A DNA stretch of 64,000 nucleotides from JAGOEY01 sp017997515 (GTDB lineage Bacteria; Pseudomonadota; Gammaproteobacteria; Burkholderiales; Burkholderiaceae_C), in contig CP111109.1 in the NCBI GenBank assembly GCA_026314275.1, forward strand, positions 2,976,001 to 3,040,000. The letters run 5' to 3'. This document shows, piece by piece, positions 31,967-40,957 of the stretch. Position numbers and translations under genes: made by a program. Numbering within the stretch: position 1 is the first letter of the stretch; every line of letters begins with the position of its first letter. Under the pieces are notes generated by a model. That model ran no database searches and had not been told where the DNA came from. It was given only the letters and a program-made list of their open reading frames with translations.

Positions 31967-33304
31967 ATGAATGCCCCGACTTCCCCTTTTCCCCAGACGC
32001 TGGACGGCTGGCTGGCCCATTGCGAGCGCCTGCACCCCCTCAATATCGACATGGGCCTGGAGCGGGTGCGCAAAGTGGCAGACCGCTTGCAGCTGAAGTT
32101 TGACTGCCCGGTGATCACCGTGGCGGGCACCAACGGCAAAGGCTCCACCTGCGCCATGCTGGAAGCGGTGGCGCAGCAGGCGGGTTACCGCACTGGCGTT
32201 TACACCTCGCCGCACCTGGTGCATTTCGAGGAGCGCTGCCGCATCCATGGTGAAAGTGTGAGTGCTGCAGATTTGGTAGCAAACTTCGCAGCAGTGGAGA
32301 GCGCCAGGGTCGAAAATGGTGATGAAATTTCACTCACGTACTTCGAGTTCTCCACGCTGGCCATCCTGCGGCTGCTGTCCCTGTCCCGGCTGGATGTGGC
32401 CATCCTCGAAGTGGGGTTGGGCGGGCGGCTGGACGCGGTCAACATCGTGGATACCGACTGCGCCGTGATCACCAGCATCGACCTGGACCACATGGAATAC
32501 CTCGGCACCACGCGCGAAAGTATTGGCCGCGAGAAGTCCGGCATCATGCGCCCCGGCAAGCCGGTGGTCATCAGCGACCCGGTGCCGCCGCAGAGTGTGC
32601 TGGACCACGCCGCTGCGTTGGGGGCTGATGTCTGGCGTTTTGGGGTGGATTTCAACTTTTCCGGGGACAAGCAGCAGTGGGGTTGGGCCGGGCGCGGGCG
32701 GCGTTACAGCGGCTTGGCCTACCCGGCGCTGCGTGGTGCCAACCAACTGATGAATGCATCGGGTGTGCTGGCCGCGCTGGAAGCCCTGCGCACCGTGCTG
32801 CCGGTCACGGCACAGGCCGTGCGCAACGGGCTGGCGCTGGTGGAGCTGCCTGGGCGTTTTCAGATCATTCCGGGCGAGCCGGTGCTGGTGCTGGACGTGG
32901 CGCACAACCCGCATTCGGTCGCCGCACTCGCTGAAAACATCGATGCCATGGGGTTTTACCCCGTCACCCACGCGGTGTTTGGAGCCATGGCCGACAAGGA
33001 CCTGGGCCCCATGCTGGCGCGTATCGACCCGCTGGTGGACCGCTGGTATTTCACCGACCTGCCCACCGCGCGGGCCGAAACCGGTGCGCAGCTGGTTGCC
33101 AAATGGAACGCGTTGCAAATGGTGGCGGGCGGGCGGCGTGACGTGCGTGCCGCTGCATTCACCAGCCCCCAGCTGGCACTGCAGGCCGCCATCGCTGCGG
33201 CAGGGCCCGCTGATAGAATCGTGGTCTTTGGCTCCTTCTACACCGTGGGGGGCATCCTGCACGATGGCCTACCCCGCCTCCATGCCAAACACCTTGGCAA
33301 ATAA
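31967..33304 (+). CDS. folC: Dihydrofolate synthase/folylpolyglutamate synthase
   Basis: 445 residues. It adds glutamate to dihydropteroate and folates in the cytoplasm. The P-loop VAGTNGKGSTCAML, the GLGGRLDAVN motif and DVAHNPHS are present. Start at ATG 31967 (MNAPTSPFPQTLDGWLAHCE) fits family proteins; the upstream open frame runs antisense to the ArsC-like gene. It heads the folC-SPOR-cvpA-purF series typical of this bacterial class. Confidence 0.96.
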   Translation: MNAPTSPFPQTLDGWLAHCERLHPLNIDMGLERVRKVADRLQLKFDCPVITVAGTNGKGSTCAMLEAVAQQAGYRTGVYTSPHLVHFEERCRIHGESVSAADLVANFAAVESARVENGDEISLTYFEFSTLAILRLLSLSRLDVAILEVGLGGRLDAVNIVDTDCAVITSIDLDHMEYLGTTRESIGREKSGIMRPGKPVVISDPVPPQSVLDHAAALGADVWRFGVDFNFSGDKQQWGWAGRGRRYSGLAYPALRGANQLMNASGVLAALEALRTVLPVTAQAVRNGLALVELPGRFQIIPGEPVLVLDVAHNPHSVAALAENIDAMGFYPVTHAVFGAMADKDLGPMLARIDPLVDRWYFTDLPTARAETGAQLVAKWNALQMVAGGRRDVRAAAFTSPQLALQAAIAAAGPADRIVVFGSFYTVGGILHDGLPRLHAKHLGK

Positions 33305-33420
33305 TGTGAAATACCCCCGAAGCGCCGTTGGCGCCTCCCCCTCCAGGGGGCGCACCCAGTGGCCTGGCGGAGCCAGTTCCACGGGTGCCCTGGTGAGGCC
33401 ACGCCCATTTCATGCAGCGG
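33305..33420 (+). repeat. Dispersed intergenic repeat, copy 2
   Basis: Near copy of 31347-31435 (CCCCCTCCAGGGGGCGCACC, CCAGTTCCACGGGTGCCCTG), beginning right after the folC stop. It contains a strong hairpin that may end or weaken folC transcription before the next gene. Confidence 0.75.
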
Positions 33421-33476
33421 TTTTTATCCTTTACAGCGCTTAAGTCTCCCCAAGTTCCTCACCCTCATAGCAACCC

Positions 33477-34283
33477 ATGGCATTTTTCAACTTCCGCTTG
33501 CCAGGCATGAAGGGCCGCGACGACCGGTCCGCCGCCTCTGCGCCGCCAGACAGTGTCGAAGTCATGCGCAAACGCGCACGCCACCGCCTGATCGGTGCTG
33601 CTGTGCTGGTCCTGGTGGGCGTGGTGGGTTTTCCGCTGCTGTTCGACACCCAGCCGCGCCCGGTGGCCGTGGACATTCCCATCACCATCCCTGACCGCAA
33701 CAAGACGGCCCCGCTGGCGTCGGCCGCCCCCGTCGTGTCGGGCACGGTGTCGCAGGCCCCTGCGCGGATGCCCGACGCGGCTGGCCTGGATGCCGGTGAA
33801 GAAGTCGTTTTGTCTGATAAATCAGATAAAAAAGTGGCTCCAGCGCCCGTTGTGACTGCGCAAGCAGCTATTAAAAAAGAAGCAAAACCCGAGCCTGAAC
33901 CCAAGCCCGAGGCCAAACCCGAGCCCAAACCGAAACCCAAGCCGGAAGAGCCCGCGCCCAAACCAACACCCAAACCGGCCGCACCACCGAGTGACGAGGC
34001 CGCCCGTGCCAAAGCCTTGCTCGACGGCAAGTCCCCCGACGCAGATGCCGCGGGTGCACGTATCGTGGTGCAGGTTGGCGCTTTTGCCGACACCGACAAG
34101 GCACGTGAAGTGCGGCTCACGCTGGAGCGTGCAGGCCTGAAGACCTACACCCACGTGGCCGAGACCAAAGAGGGCAAACGCACCCGTGTCCGTGTGGGCC
34201 CGTTTGCGACCCGTGCCGAAGCCGACCGCGCCGCCCAAAAAATCAAAAAGCTGGATTTACCCGCCAGCATCCTCACCTTGTGA
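33477..34283 (+). CDS. dedD: SPOR-domain protein (DedD-like)
   Basis: 268 residues: a membrane anchor near residues 37-56 (LIGAAVLVLVGVVGFPLLF) and a long Pro/Lys/Glu-rich linker (repeats such as KPEPEPKPEAKPEPKPKPKP). A C-terminal SPOR domain follows (GARIVVQVGAFADTDKAREV). SPOR domains bind denuded septal peptidoglycan, so the protein probably acts at the division site, like E. coli DedD. Its stop overlaps the cvpA start (GTGA). Confidence 0.9.
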   Translation: MAFFNFRLPGMKGRDDRSAASAPPDSVEVMRKRARHRLIGAAVLVLVGVVGFPLLFDTQPRPVAVDIPITIPDRNKTAPLASAAPVVSGTVSQAPARMPDAAGLDAGEEVVLSDKSDKKVAPAPVVTAQAAIKKEAKPEPEPKPEAKPEPKPKPKPEEPAPKPTPKPAAPPSDEAARAKALLDGKSPDADAAGARIVVQVGAFADTDKAREVRLTLERAGLKTYTHVAETKEGKRTRVRVGPFATRAEADRAAQKIKKLDLPASILTL

Positions 34284-34795
34284 ACTGGGGCGGGTCTGTG
34301 GTGGCGTTTGACTGGATCTGTGTTGCCGTGCTGCTGGCATCCTTGCTGCTGGGGGCTTGGCGGGGTCTGGTGTACGAGGTGATGTCCGTGCTGGGGTGGG
34401 TGGTGTCCTTCATCTTGGCGCAGATGTTTGCCGGTGCGCTGGCTGCCCATGTGCCGCTGGACAGTGCCTCCGATGAGGTGCGGTACGCGGTGGCCTTTGT
34501 GGTGTTGTTTGTGCTGGGTGCGTTTGTGGGTGGTTTTGTGGCGTCGCTGGTGCGGCGCCTGGCCAATGCCATAGGCCTGCGCCCGGTGGACCGCACGCTG
34601 GGTGCCGTGTTCGGTGTCCTGCGGGGTGCGGTGTTGTTGCTGGTGGTGTCCGTGGTGGTCAACATGACATCGCTGCACGAAGGGGCCTGGTGGCAGGATT
34701 CCTTCAGTGCGAAGCTGTCCACCGATGTGCTGGGCCAGTTGAAGCCGGTGCTGCCCGAAACGTTCAGAAATTACCTTCCTTCTCCGACCTATTAA
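34280..34795 (+). CDS. cvpA: CvpA family membrane protein
   Basis: 171 residues with four membrane segments (ICVAVLLASLLLGAWRGLVY, VMSVLGWVVSFILAQMFAG, AVAFVVLFVLGAFVGGFVA, LRGAVLLLVVSVVVNM). CvpA is needed for colicin V production in E. coli, probably through envelope effects, and is generally linked to purF as here. Start taken at the GTG overlapping the dedD stop; the GTG at 34301 is an alternative. Confidence 0.92.
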   Translation: MNWGGSVVAFDWICVAVLLASLLLGAWRGLVYEVMSVLGWVVSFILAQMFAGALAAHVPLDSASDEVRYAVAFVVLFVLGAFVGGFVASLVRRLANAIGLRPVDRTLGAVFGVLRGAVLLLVVSVVVNMTSLHEGAWWQDSFSAKLSTDVLGQLKPVLPETFRNYLPSPTY

Positions 34796-34805
34796 GGACT
34801 GCCCG

Positions 34806-36314
34806 ATGTGCGGAATTGTTGGTGTTGTTAACACCGCCCCTGTCAACCAGCTGATCTACGACGCCTTGCTGCTGCTGCAGCACCGGGGGCAGGATGCCGC
34901 TGGTATCGTGACCCAGCAGGAGCGCAAGTTCTTCATGCACAAGGCCAAGGGCATGGTGCGTGACGTGTTCCGCACGCGCAACATGCGCTCCCTGCCCGGC
35001 AACGTCGGGCTGGGCCAGGTGCGTTACCCCACTGCAGGCAACGCCTACAGCGAGGAAGAGGCGCAGCCTTTTTATGTGAACGCGCCCTTCGGTATCGTGC
35101 TGGTGCACAACGGCAACCTGACCAATGCCCACGCATTACGCGCCGAGCTGTTCTCCACCGACCACCGCCACACCAACACCGACAGCGACTCCGAAGTGCT
35201 GCTCAACGTGCTGGCGCATGAGATCGAAAAATCCACCCGCGGTGTGCCGCTGCTGGTCGACGACGTGTTTGCCGCGGTGCGCGCCGTACATGCGCGCATC
35301 AAGGGCTCTTATGCCGTGATCGCCATGATCGCGGGCCATGGGGTGCTGGCATTCCGTGACCCGTTCGGCATCCGCCCGCTGTGCCTGGGTCGCAGCAAGG
35401 ACGGCACCGTGATGGTGGCCAGCGAATCGGTGGCGCTGGAGGGCACGGGGCATGAGTTTGAACGCAACGTGGCACCCGGCGAGGCTGTTTTTATCGACCT
35501 GCAAGGCCAGGTGCATTCGCAGCAATGTGCGGCTGCTGCACAGCTCAACCCCTGCATCTTTGAATTTGTGTACCTGGCCCGCCCGGATTCGGTGCTGGAC
35601 AACATCTCGGTGTACCAGGCCCGCCTGAACCTGGGCGAAGCCCTGGCCAAACGTGTGGTGTCCACCGTGCCACCGAGCGACATCGACGTGGTGATCCCGA
35701 TCCCCGAGTCCAGCCGCCCCAGCGCCACCCAGCTCGCACATCTGTTGGGTATTCCCTACCGCGAAGGTTTTGTCAAAAACCGCTATGTCGGTCGCACCTT
35801 CATCATGCCGGGGCAGGGCGTACGCAAAAAGTCGGTGCGCCAGAAACTCAACGTGATCGGCAGTGAGTTCAAGGGCCGCAACGTGCTGCTGGTGGACGAC
35901 TCCATCGTGCGTGGCACCACGTCGAAGGAAATTGTGCAGATGGCACGCGACGCGGGTGCCCGCAAGGTCTACCTGGCCAGTGCTGCGCCACCGGTGCGCT
36001 TCCCCAATGTGTACGGCATCGACATGCCCACCAGCGCTGAGCTGGTGGCCTATGACCGCACAGTCGAGGAAATTCGCCAGCTCATCGGCTGTGACGCGCT
36101 GATCTACCAGGACGTTGAAGGCATGAAGAAGGCCATCGGCTCGCTGAATCCGGAGATCAAAGGTTTTGATGCCTCGTGTTTTGACGGCGTGTACGTCACC
36201 GGCGACATCAACTCCACTGACATCCAGCGCCTCAATGCAGCACGCATCGGCCAGGAAGACCTGGGCGAAGAAGACACGTCGCGGCTGGCGCTGCCGAACG
36301 CCCAGGTGGCCTAG
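34806..36314 (+). CDS. purF: Amidophosphoribosyltransferase
   Basis: 502 residues. First committed step of purine synthesis: PRPP plus glutamine to phosphoribosylamine. The N-terminal Cys2 (MCGIVGVV) is the glutaminase nucleophile. The PRPP-binding loop is VLLVDDSIVRGTTSKEIV. The AAGGACTGCCCG before the ATG carries the ribosome site. Last gene of the folC-purF series. Confidence 0.98.
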   Translation: MCGIVGVVNTAPVNQLIYDALLLLQHRGQDAAGIVTQQERKFFMHKAKGMVRDVFRTRNMRSLPGNVGLGQVRYPTAGNAYSEEEAQPFYVNAPFGIVLVHNGNLTNAHALRAELFSTDHRHTNTDSDSEVLLNVLAHEIEKSTRGVPLLVDDVFAAVRAVHARIKGSYAVIAMIAGHGVLAFRDPFGIRPLCLGRSKDGTVMVASESVALEGTGHEFERNVAPGEAVFIDLQGQVHSQQCAAAAQLNPCIFEFVYLARPDSVLDNISVYQARLNLGEALAKRVVSTVPPSDIDVVIPIPESSRPSATQLAHLLGIPYREGFVKNRYVGRTFIMPGQGVRKKSVRQKLNVIGSEFKGRNVLLVDDSIVRGTTSKEIVQMARDAGARKVYLASAAPPVRFPNVYGIDMPTSAELVAYDRTVEEIRQLIGCDALIYQDVEGMKKAIGSLNPEIKGFDASCFDGVYVTGDINSTDIQRLNAARIGQEDLGEEDTSRLALPNAQVA

Positions 36315-36370
36315 CCTTAATGGCTCCGCATGGTTTTGCGCGGGGCCAAAACCAAGACTTCAAGATTTCC

Positions 36371-37768
36371 ATGACTGACACCACCTCCCGTATCCGCACA
36401 CGTTTTGCGCCATCGCCGACCGGCTTTATCCACCTGGGCAACATCCGCTCGGCCCTGTACCCCTGGGCTTTTGCGCGCTCGGTGGGCGGTGATTTCATCC
36501 TGCGCATCGAAGACACCGATGTCGAGCGTTCCAGCCAAGCTGCGGTGGACGTGATTCTGGAGGGTATGGCTTGGTTGGGGCTGGACCACGACGAAGGCCC
36601 GTTCTACCAAATGCAGCGCATGGACCGCTACAAAGCCGTGCTGGCCGAGCTGCGCGCTGCGGGCCATGTGTACCCGTGTTACATGAGTGTGGAAGCCCTG
36701 GATGCCCTGCGTGAAAAGCAGATGGCGGCCAAAGAAAAACCCCGTTACGACGGCACCTGGCGCCCCGAGCCCGGCAAGACCCTGCCTGCTATTCCCGAAG
36801 GTGTGCAGCCCGTGCTGCGTTTCAAGAACCCGCAAGGCGGCGTGGTGGCGTGGGACGACAAAGTCAAGGGCCGTATCGAGATCAGCAACGACGAGCTGGA
36901 CGACCTGGTGATCGCCCGCCCGGATGGCACACCCACCTACAACTTCTGCGTCGTGGTGGATGACATGGACATGGCCATCACCCACGTGATCCGGGGCGAC
37001 GACCACGTCAACAACACACCACGCCAGATCAATATCTTTGAAGCGCTGGGCAAGACCCCGCCGGTGTATGCCCACCTGCCCACCGTGCTCAACGAGCAGG
37101 GCGAAAAGATGAGCAAACGCAACGGTGCCAAACCTGTCACGCAGTACGCCGCCGAAGGTTATTTGCCCGACGCCATGGTGAACTACCTGGCGCGCCTGGG
37201 CTGGTCCCATGGCGACGATGAAATTTTCAGCCGGGCGCAGTTCCTGGAGTGGTTCAACCTGGACCACCTCGGGCGCAGTGCGGCGCAGTTTGACGAGGCC
37301 AAATTGCGCTGGGTGAATGCGCAGCATTTGAAGGCCATGGCAGACGATGCGCTGGCCGCACTGGTGCAGGCGCAACTGGCCAAGCGCGGCATTACTTCTG
37401 ATGAACGGCTGCCGCGTATTTGTGCGCTGTTCAAAGACCGCTGTGACACCACCGTGGCGTTGGCGGACTGGGCTGCCGTTTTTTATGCCGACGTCACTCC
37501 CAACGCAGAAGAACGTGCCAAACATGTGACCGATGCCATCCATCCTGCGCTGGCCAGCCTGGTCGAGAAACTCTCCACTGTTGCCTGGGACAAGGTGTCC
37601 ATCGCCGCCGCCATCAAGGAAGTGCTGGCCCAACACAGTCTGAAAATGCCGCAACTGGCCATGCCTGTGCGTGTGCTGGCGGTCGGAACGGCGCACACAC
37701 CATCGGTCGATGCCGTGCTCGAATTACTTTCTCGTGAAATTTTATTGGCGCGTTTGAAAAACGCGTAA
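36371..37768 (+). CDS. gltX: Glutamyl-tRNA synthetase
   Basis: 465 residues. It charges tRNA-Glu, whose gene lies 205 bp downstream. Class I signatures: RFAPSPTGFIHLGNIRSALY (HIGH-like) and EKMSKRNG (KMSKS-like). Start ATG 36371 (MTDTTSRIRTRFAPSP) fits the family; 17 upstream codons are open but unlike it. No zinc-binding Cys cluster is apparent. Confidence 0.97.
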   Translation: MTDTTSRIRTRFAPSPTGFIHLGNIRSALYPWAFARSVGGDFILRIEDTDVERSSQAAVDVILEGMAWLGLDHDEGPFYQMQRMDRYKAVLAELRAAGHVYPCYMSVEALDALREKQMAAKEKPRYDGTWRPEPGKTLPAIPEGVQPVLRFKNPQGGVVAWDDKVKGRIEISNDELDDLVIARPDGTPTYNFCVVVDDMDMAITHVIRGDDHVNNTPRQINIFEALGKTPPVYAHLPTVLNEQGEKMSKRNGAKPVTQYAAEGYLPDAMVNYLARLGWSHGDDEIFSRAQFLEWFNLDHLGRSAAQFDEAKLRWVNAQHLKAMADDALAALVQAQLAKRGITSDERLPRICALFKDRCDTTVALADWAAVFYADVTPNAEERAKHVTDAIHPALASLVEKLSTVAWDKVSIAAAIKEVLAQHSLKMPQLAMPVRVLAVGTAHTPSVDAVLELLSREILLARLKNA

Positions 37769-37783
37769 ATTCCAGTCTATAAT
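37754..37783 (+). promoter_or_regulatory. Promoter of the tRNA-Ala/Glu/Asp cluster
   Basis: TTGAAA at 37754-37759 and TATAAT at 37778-37783, spaced 18 bp, followed by GGCTCGG. It overlaps the end of gltX. Transcription would start about 50 bp before tRNA-Ala. Confidence 0.7.
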
Positions 37784-37843
37784 TCGAGGCTCGGAAGATG
37801 ATGACACTGAGTGAAAACAAAGTGCCATCGGTTAGACGGATTT

Positions 37844-37919
<76 letters not shown>

Positions 37920-37972
37920 AATCTGTTCGAGAAGTTTGCAGGCGTTGATCACAACGCAGCACCCAGGTTTTT

Positions 37973-38048
37973 GACCCTATCGTCTAGAGGCCTAGGACAC
38001 CACCCTTTCACGGTGGCTACCGGGGTTCGAATCCCCGTAGGGTCGCCA
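37973..38048 (+). tRNA. tRNA-Glu(TTC)
   Basis: 76 nt, acceptor GACCCTA/TAGGGTC, anticodon loop CTTTCAC (anticodon TTC), T loop TTCGAAT, encoded CCA. 53 bp after tRNA-Ala. Confidence 0.97.
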
Positions 38049-38117
38049 AATTGGCTTTTGTCAATGAAGCGCAAGTCGTCAACACTTGGCTCTGAAAAGA
38101 GTAAACGTTGTCTACCT

Positions 38118-38194
38118 GGAGCGGTAGTTCAGTTGGTTAGAATACCGGCCTGTCACGCCGGGGGTCGCGGGTTCGAGTCCCGTCCGCTCCGCCA
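38118..38194 (+). tRNA. tRNA-Asp(GTC), attachment site of the second element
   Basis: 77 nt, acceptor GGAGCGG/CCGCTCC, anticodon loop CTGTCAC (anticodon GTC), T loop TTCGAGT, encoded CCA. Its 3' end (from 38176) is repeated directly at 42385-42417. Confidence 0.97.
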
Positions 38195-38208
38195 GTATAA
38201 GAAAAGCC
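38176..38208 (+). repeat. attL of the tRNA-Asp element
   Basis: 33 bases from the T arm of tRNA-Asp to ten bases past its CCA match 42385-42417 as a direct repeat with one mismatch (T at 38198 for C). They bound the 4.2-kb element. Confidence 0.93.
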
Positions 38209-38237
38209 TTGTAGATCAACGATCTACAGGGCTTTTT
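38202..38237 (+). terminator. Element-borne terminator after tRNA-Asp
   Basis: Arms AAAAGCCTTGTAGATC and GATCTACAGGGCTTTT around AAC, one G-U pair, then T's. It differs in its loop-side half from the native terminator left at 42411-42446, so the element brings its own terminator for the tRNA operon. Confidence 0.85.
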
Positions 38238-38271
38238 CCTTTTGGGACTGGTAGCATTTTTGGTAGCAAGA

Positions 38272-39522
38272 ATGCTAATACCCGTATACTTTCGTGGGTC
38301 TTCCTACTACTTACACACTAGGTTGCATGGTGTGCAGTTCAAACGGTCACTTCAGACCAGCAATAAAACCATAGCTATCATGAGGGCATCCCAATGGATG
38401 GAGGCACTCGTGAAAATTGACTTGTCTGGAATTCGCAGGTATGAAATTGACCTGCAAAAAGGAGTCCTCAAGTCTGATGGAGAAGATGACCATAGACGCA
38501 TGCTAGAGGCTCTTGCACTGCTGAAAGGGTCGGGTCATGCACCTCCGGTGGCCTCTTCAAAAGAAGAGCTTCCTGCAAGCAGATCAGGGCTAACGCTGAT
38601 GGAGCTTTTGGACAAGTTCCTATTGTTGAAAAAGCTCAAGCCTGCCACTGTGGTTGCTATGAAAAACACAGCAAAAGAGTTCAGCACTTTTCAGGCAGGC
38701 AAGTGCTACATAAGTGACATCATGGTGAGTGATATCACCAGATACCAAGAACACCTTGCTGTCAAGAAAAATGTGCCACGCACCATTGATGGAAAAGTGG
38801 GGTATGTCAAAACCTTGCTGAACTTCGGTATCAAGCAAGGCTATCTTTCTGGAAAAAATCCTGCTGACAATATGGCACTTTTGACTAAAAAGCAAAAGCT
38901 GTCTGGAGGTTATGCAACCTTTGAGCTTCCAGAAATCAAACGGATTTTTTCAAGTGACTACTTCAAAGAGCAGAAAGAAAATGACCCAGATTATTATTGG
39001 GTTCTGCTGTTGGGCGTGTTGAGTGGTTGCCGAATTAGTGAGTTGACTTCACTGCATGTTGATCAATTTCAGGTAACTGGTGATGGTGCAAATTTTATTA
39101 TTATCCGGGATTCGAAAACCTTGGCAGGCAAAAGAGAAGTGCCACTGCCTGAATATTTTTTCCAACATGGGTTCGATAAATTTCTGGATACCAGGTCAGA
39201 TTCTGTTTTCAAATATGCACCTCGTGAAGGAAAAGGATCAGGAAATGCAGTTGGAAAAAAGTTTGCTCGTCATCTTGAGTTGCTAAAAATAACCCGGGAA
39301 AAATTAGTTTTTCATTCACTTCGAAAATTTGTCAACGACTTTTTTATGAAAAATGGAGTTGAGTATGAGCCACGTTGCCAAGTGATTGGGCATGAAATTG
39401 AGTCGGTGAATGTTGCGACCTACTCAAAAAAATACAGTGCCGATGAATTGGCAAACCTAATTTTACCAGTACAAAATAAAATTTTGACACTGACCGAAAT
39501 TCTAAAAATTAAATTCGACTAG
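38272..39522 (+). CDS. Tyrosine recombinase of the tRNA-Asp element
   Basis: About 416 residues from ATG 38272 (MLIPVYFRGSSYYLHTRLHG); earlier in-frame codons lie in the terminator and are rejected. Catalytic residues: Arg in GVLSGCRISELTSLH, His and Arg in HSLRKFVND, His in VIGHEIESV, Tyr in ATYSKKYSADE. The N-terminal part has the phage-integrase arm/core-binding layout (LLLKKLKPATVVAMKNTAKE). It reads away from tRNA-Asp and is AT-richer than the chromosome, like the rest of the element. Confidence 0.93.
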   Translation: MLIPVYFRGSSYYLHTRLHGVQFKRSLQTSNKTIAIMRASQWMEALVKIDLSGIRRYEIDLQKGVLKSDGEDDHRRMLEALALLKGSGHAPPVASSKEELPASRSGLTLMELLDKFLLLKKLKPATVVAMKNTAKEFSTFQAGKCYISDIMVSDITRYQEHLAVKKNVPRTIDGKVGYVKTLLNFGIKQGYLSGKNPADNMALLTKKQKLSGGYATFELPEIKRIFSSDYFKEQKENDPDYYWVLLLGVLSGCRISELTSLHVDQFQVTGDGANFIIIRDSKTLAGKREVPLPEYFFQHGFDKFLDTRSDSVFKYAPREGKGSGNAVGKKFARHLELLKITREKLVFHSLRKFVNDFFMKNGVEYEPRCQVIGHEIESVNVATYSKKYSADELANLILPVQNKILTLTEILKIKFD

Positions 39523-39571
39523 TAAAAGTAACACCTAAGCAGATTGCAAAGTAATAACCGACTACAAAACC

Positions 39572-39597
39572 AAAGCCACCCAGAGGGTGGCTTTTTT
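39572..39597 (+). terminator. Terminator after the integrase
   Basis: AAAGCCACC-CAGAG-GGTGGCTTT followed by T's, 50 bp after the integrase stop. Confidence 0.85.
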
Positions 39598-39611
39598 GTG
39601 GTCGGAAGGTA

Positions 39612-39681
39612 TTAACCCCCGGAGGGCTCACCCAATCCCCGAAGGGGTTGGTATAGTGAGTGATACAAACCCGTTTGTATC
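39612..39681. other. Candidate origin of transfer of the tRNA-Asp element
   Basis: Two hairpins lie close together in a non-coding gap before the relaxase gene: CAATCCCCGAAGGGGTTG (39633-39650) and the perfect GATACAAAC-CC-GTTTGTATC (39662-39681). MobV relaxases usually nick at a hairpin-adjacent site upstream of their own gene. The role is inferred from position and structure only. Confidence 0.45.
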
Positions 39682-39753
39682 TGTATTTGCATTCGGCTTT
39701 TTTTTAGCTAAGCTTAGATTATCAGAATAAGAAAAAGCTAAAAAAGGAGTCAT

Positions 39754-40833
39754 ATGCATAATAACATTCTACGCACAAAGAAAATAAAAACAAGAGGGAA
39801 TATAACACAGGCAGCAGAACACAATTTCAGATTGAGAGAGCAGAGCAATATCAATTCTGAAAAATCAAATCAAAATAAAATCCTGGTGAACTCTCTGGGC
39901 GCCGATACAAGCAGGGCCAGTGATCTCCAAGAAAAACTATCGGTATTTTATGAGGGGCTTGGGATCAAAGAGAGATCGGACAATGTACTGATGATGGAAT
40001 TTATTATCAGTGCTTCGCCAGGTTTTTTTGAAAACAAGGCACCCAATGAAGTTGAGGTCTGGGCAAAACATCAAGTCGAATTTTTTGAAAAAAAGTTTCC
40101 GGGTCAGGTCAAGATTGCAGTTTTACATCTTGATGAGAAAACGCCGCACTTGCATTTTATGGTTGGGACTGAAATAGAGTCGGTCAAAAAATACAAAAAT
40201 CAGAAGGGTGAGTTCTTCAAAAAGTCCTGGTCATTGAATGCAAAAAGATATGACAAGCAGTTTTTGATTGACTTACACACCGAACATGCTAAGCATAATG
40301 AGAGGTTTGGATTAAAAAGAGGAGTTAAAGGAAGTATGAGAAAACACACATCACTAAAAGAATTTTACAAAATCGTAGACAAGGCATTGAATGCAGACTA
40401 CGGCAAGCAGATTGAAAAATCGATTCAAGCCCTAGAGACTGGTTTGCTGTCTGGCAAGGTATCCATTGAAGAGGTTCGGGAAAAATTCAAGCCTACTATC
40501 AACGGAATACTTAAGCAAAACAAAGTCCTCAAAGAGAAATTTGCACTTGATGTAAAAAAGTGGGCTGAGGATTTATCTAAAAGAGAGGCTGAACTAGATG
40601 AGGCTTTGAAAGATGCCCATTCTCGAAAAGCTCTTTATGTTGAGGCAATCAATGAAAAAAGGCACGACACTAATCTACTAGCAGAAATGAAAATCGAAAA
40701 TGATGACCTTCAAAAAGAAAACGCACGGCTGAAGGCGAAGTATGAGCCAGAGCCAAAAATCGATAAATTAAACGAGCTTCATAAGAAATTAATGGAACAA
40801 AGGCAGTTTATTGCTAAAAATCTACCTAAATAG
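39754..40833 (+). CDS. MobV-family relaxase (Mob/Pre)
   Basis: 359 residues with AAGGAGT ahead of the ATG. The relaxase domain has VAVLHLDEKTPHLHFMV-type sequence (here KIAVLHLDEKTPHLHFMVGT), the HxDExxPHxH motif of MobV near residues 128-137. The N-terminal NFRLREQSNINSEKSNQNKI is a MobV-like substrate segment. The last 150 residues are coiled coil rich in Lys/Glu. It would nick oriT and pilot the element into a recipient using transfer machinery of a helper. The element has no conjugation genes of its own. Confidence 0.9.
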   Translation: MHNNILRTKKIKTRGNITQAAEHNFRLREQSNINSEKSNQNKILVNSLGADTSRASDLQEKLSVFYEGLGIKERSDNVLMMEFIISASPGFFENKAPNEVEVWAKHQVEFFEKKFPGQVKIAVLHLDEKTPHLHFMVGTEIESVKKYKNQKGEFFKKSWSLNAKRYDKQFLIDLHTEHAKHNERFGLKRGVKGSMRKHTSLKEFYKIVDKALNADYGKQIEKSIQALETGLLSGKVSIEEVREKFKPTINGILKQNKVLKEKFALDVKKWAEDLSKREAELDEALKDAHSRKALYVEAINEKRHDTNLLAEMKIENDDLQKENARLKAKYEPEPKIDKLNELHKKLMEQRQFIAKNLPK

Positions 40834-40838
40834 TTTTG

Positions 40839-40877
40839 CGTTACTGAGTAACGAGCGTTATAGTGTTACTCAGTAAC
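40839..40877. promoter_or_regulatory. Twin palindromes before the split DNA-binding-protein gene
   Basis: CGTTACTGAGTAACG (40839-40853) and GTTACTCAGTAAC (40865-40877) are two inverted repeats 11 bp apart. They lie 11 bp upstream of ATG 40889. The same palindrome recurs inside the gene and over its stop codon. Probable operators of an autoregulator. Confidence 0.7.
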
Positions 40878-40957
40878 GAAAGGTTGATATGGCAAAAACT
40901 AATGCAGAACGGCAAAAAGAGTACCGAAAAAATAGACAGGTTTCAGGAGTAGATAGC

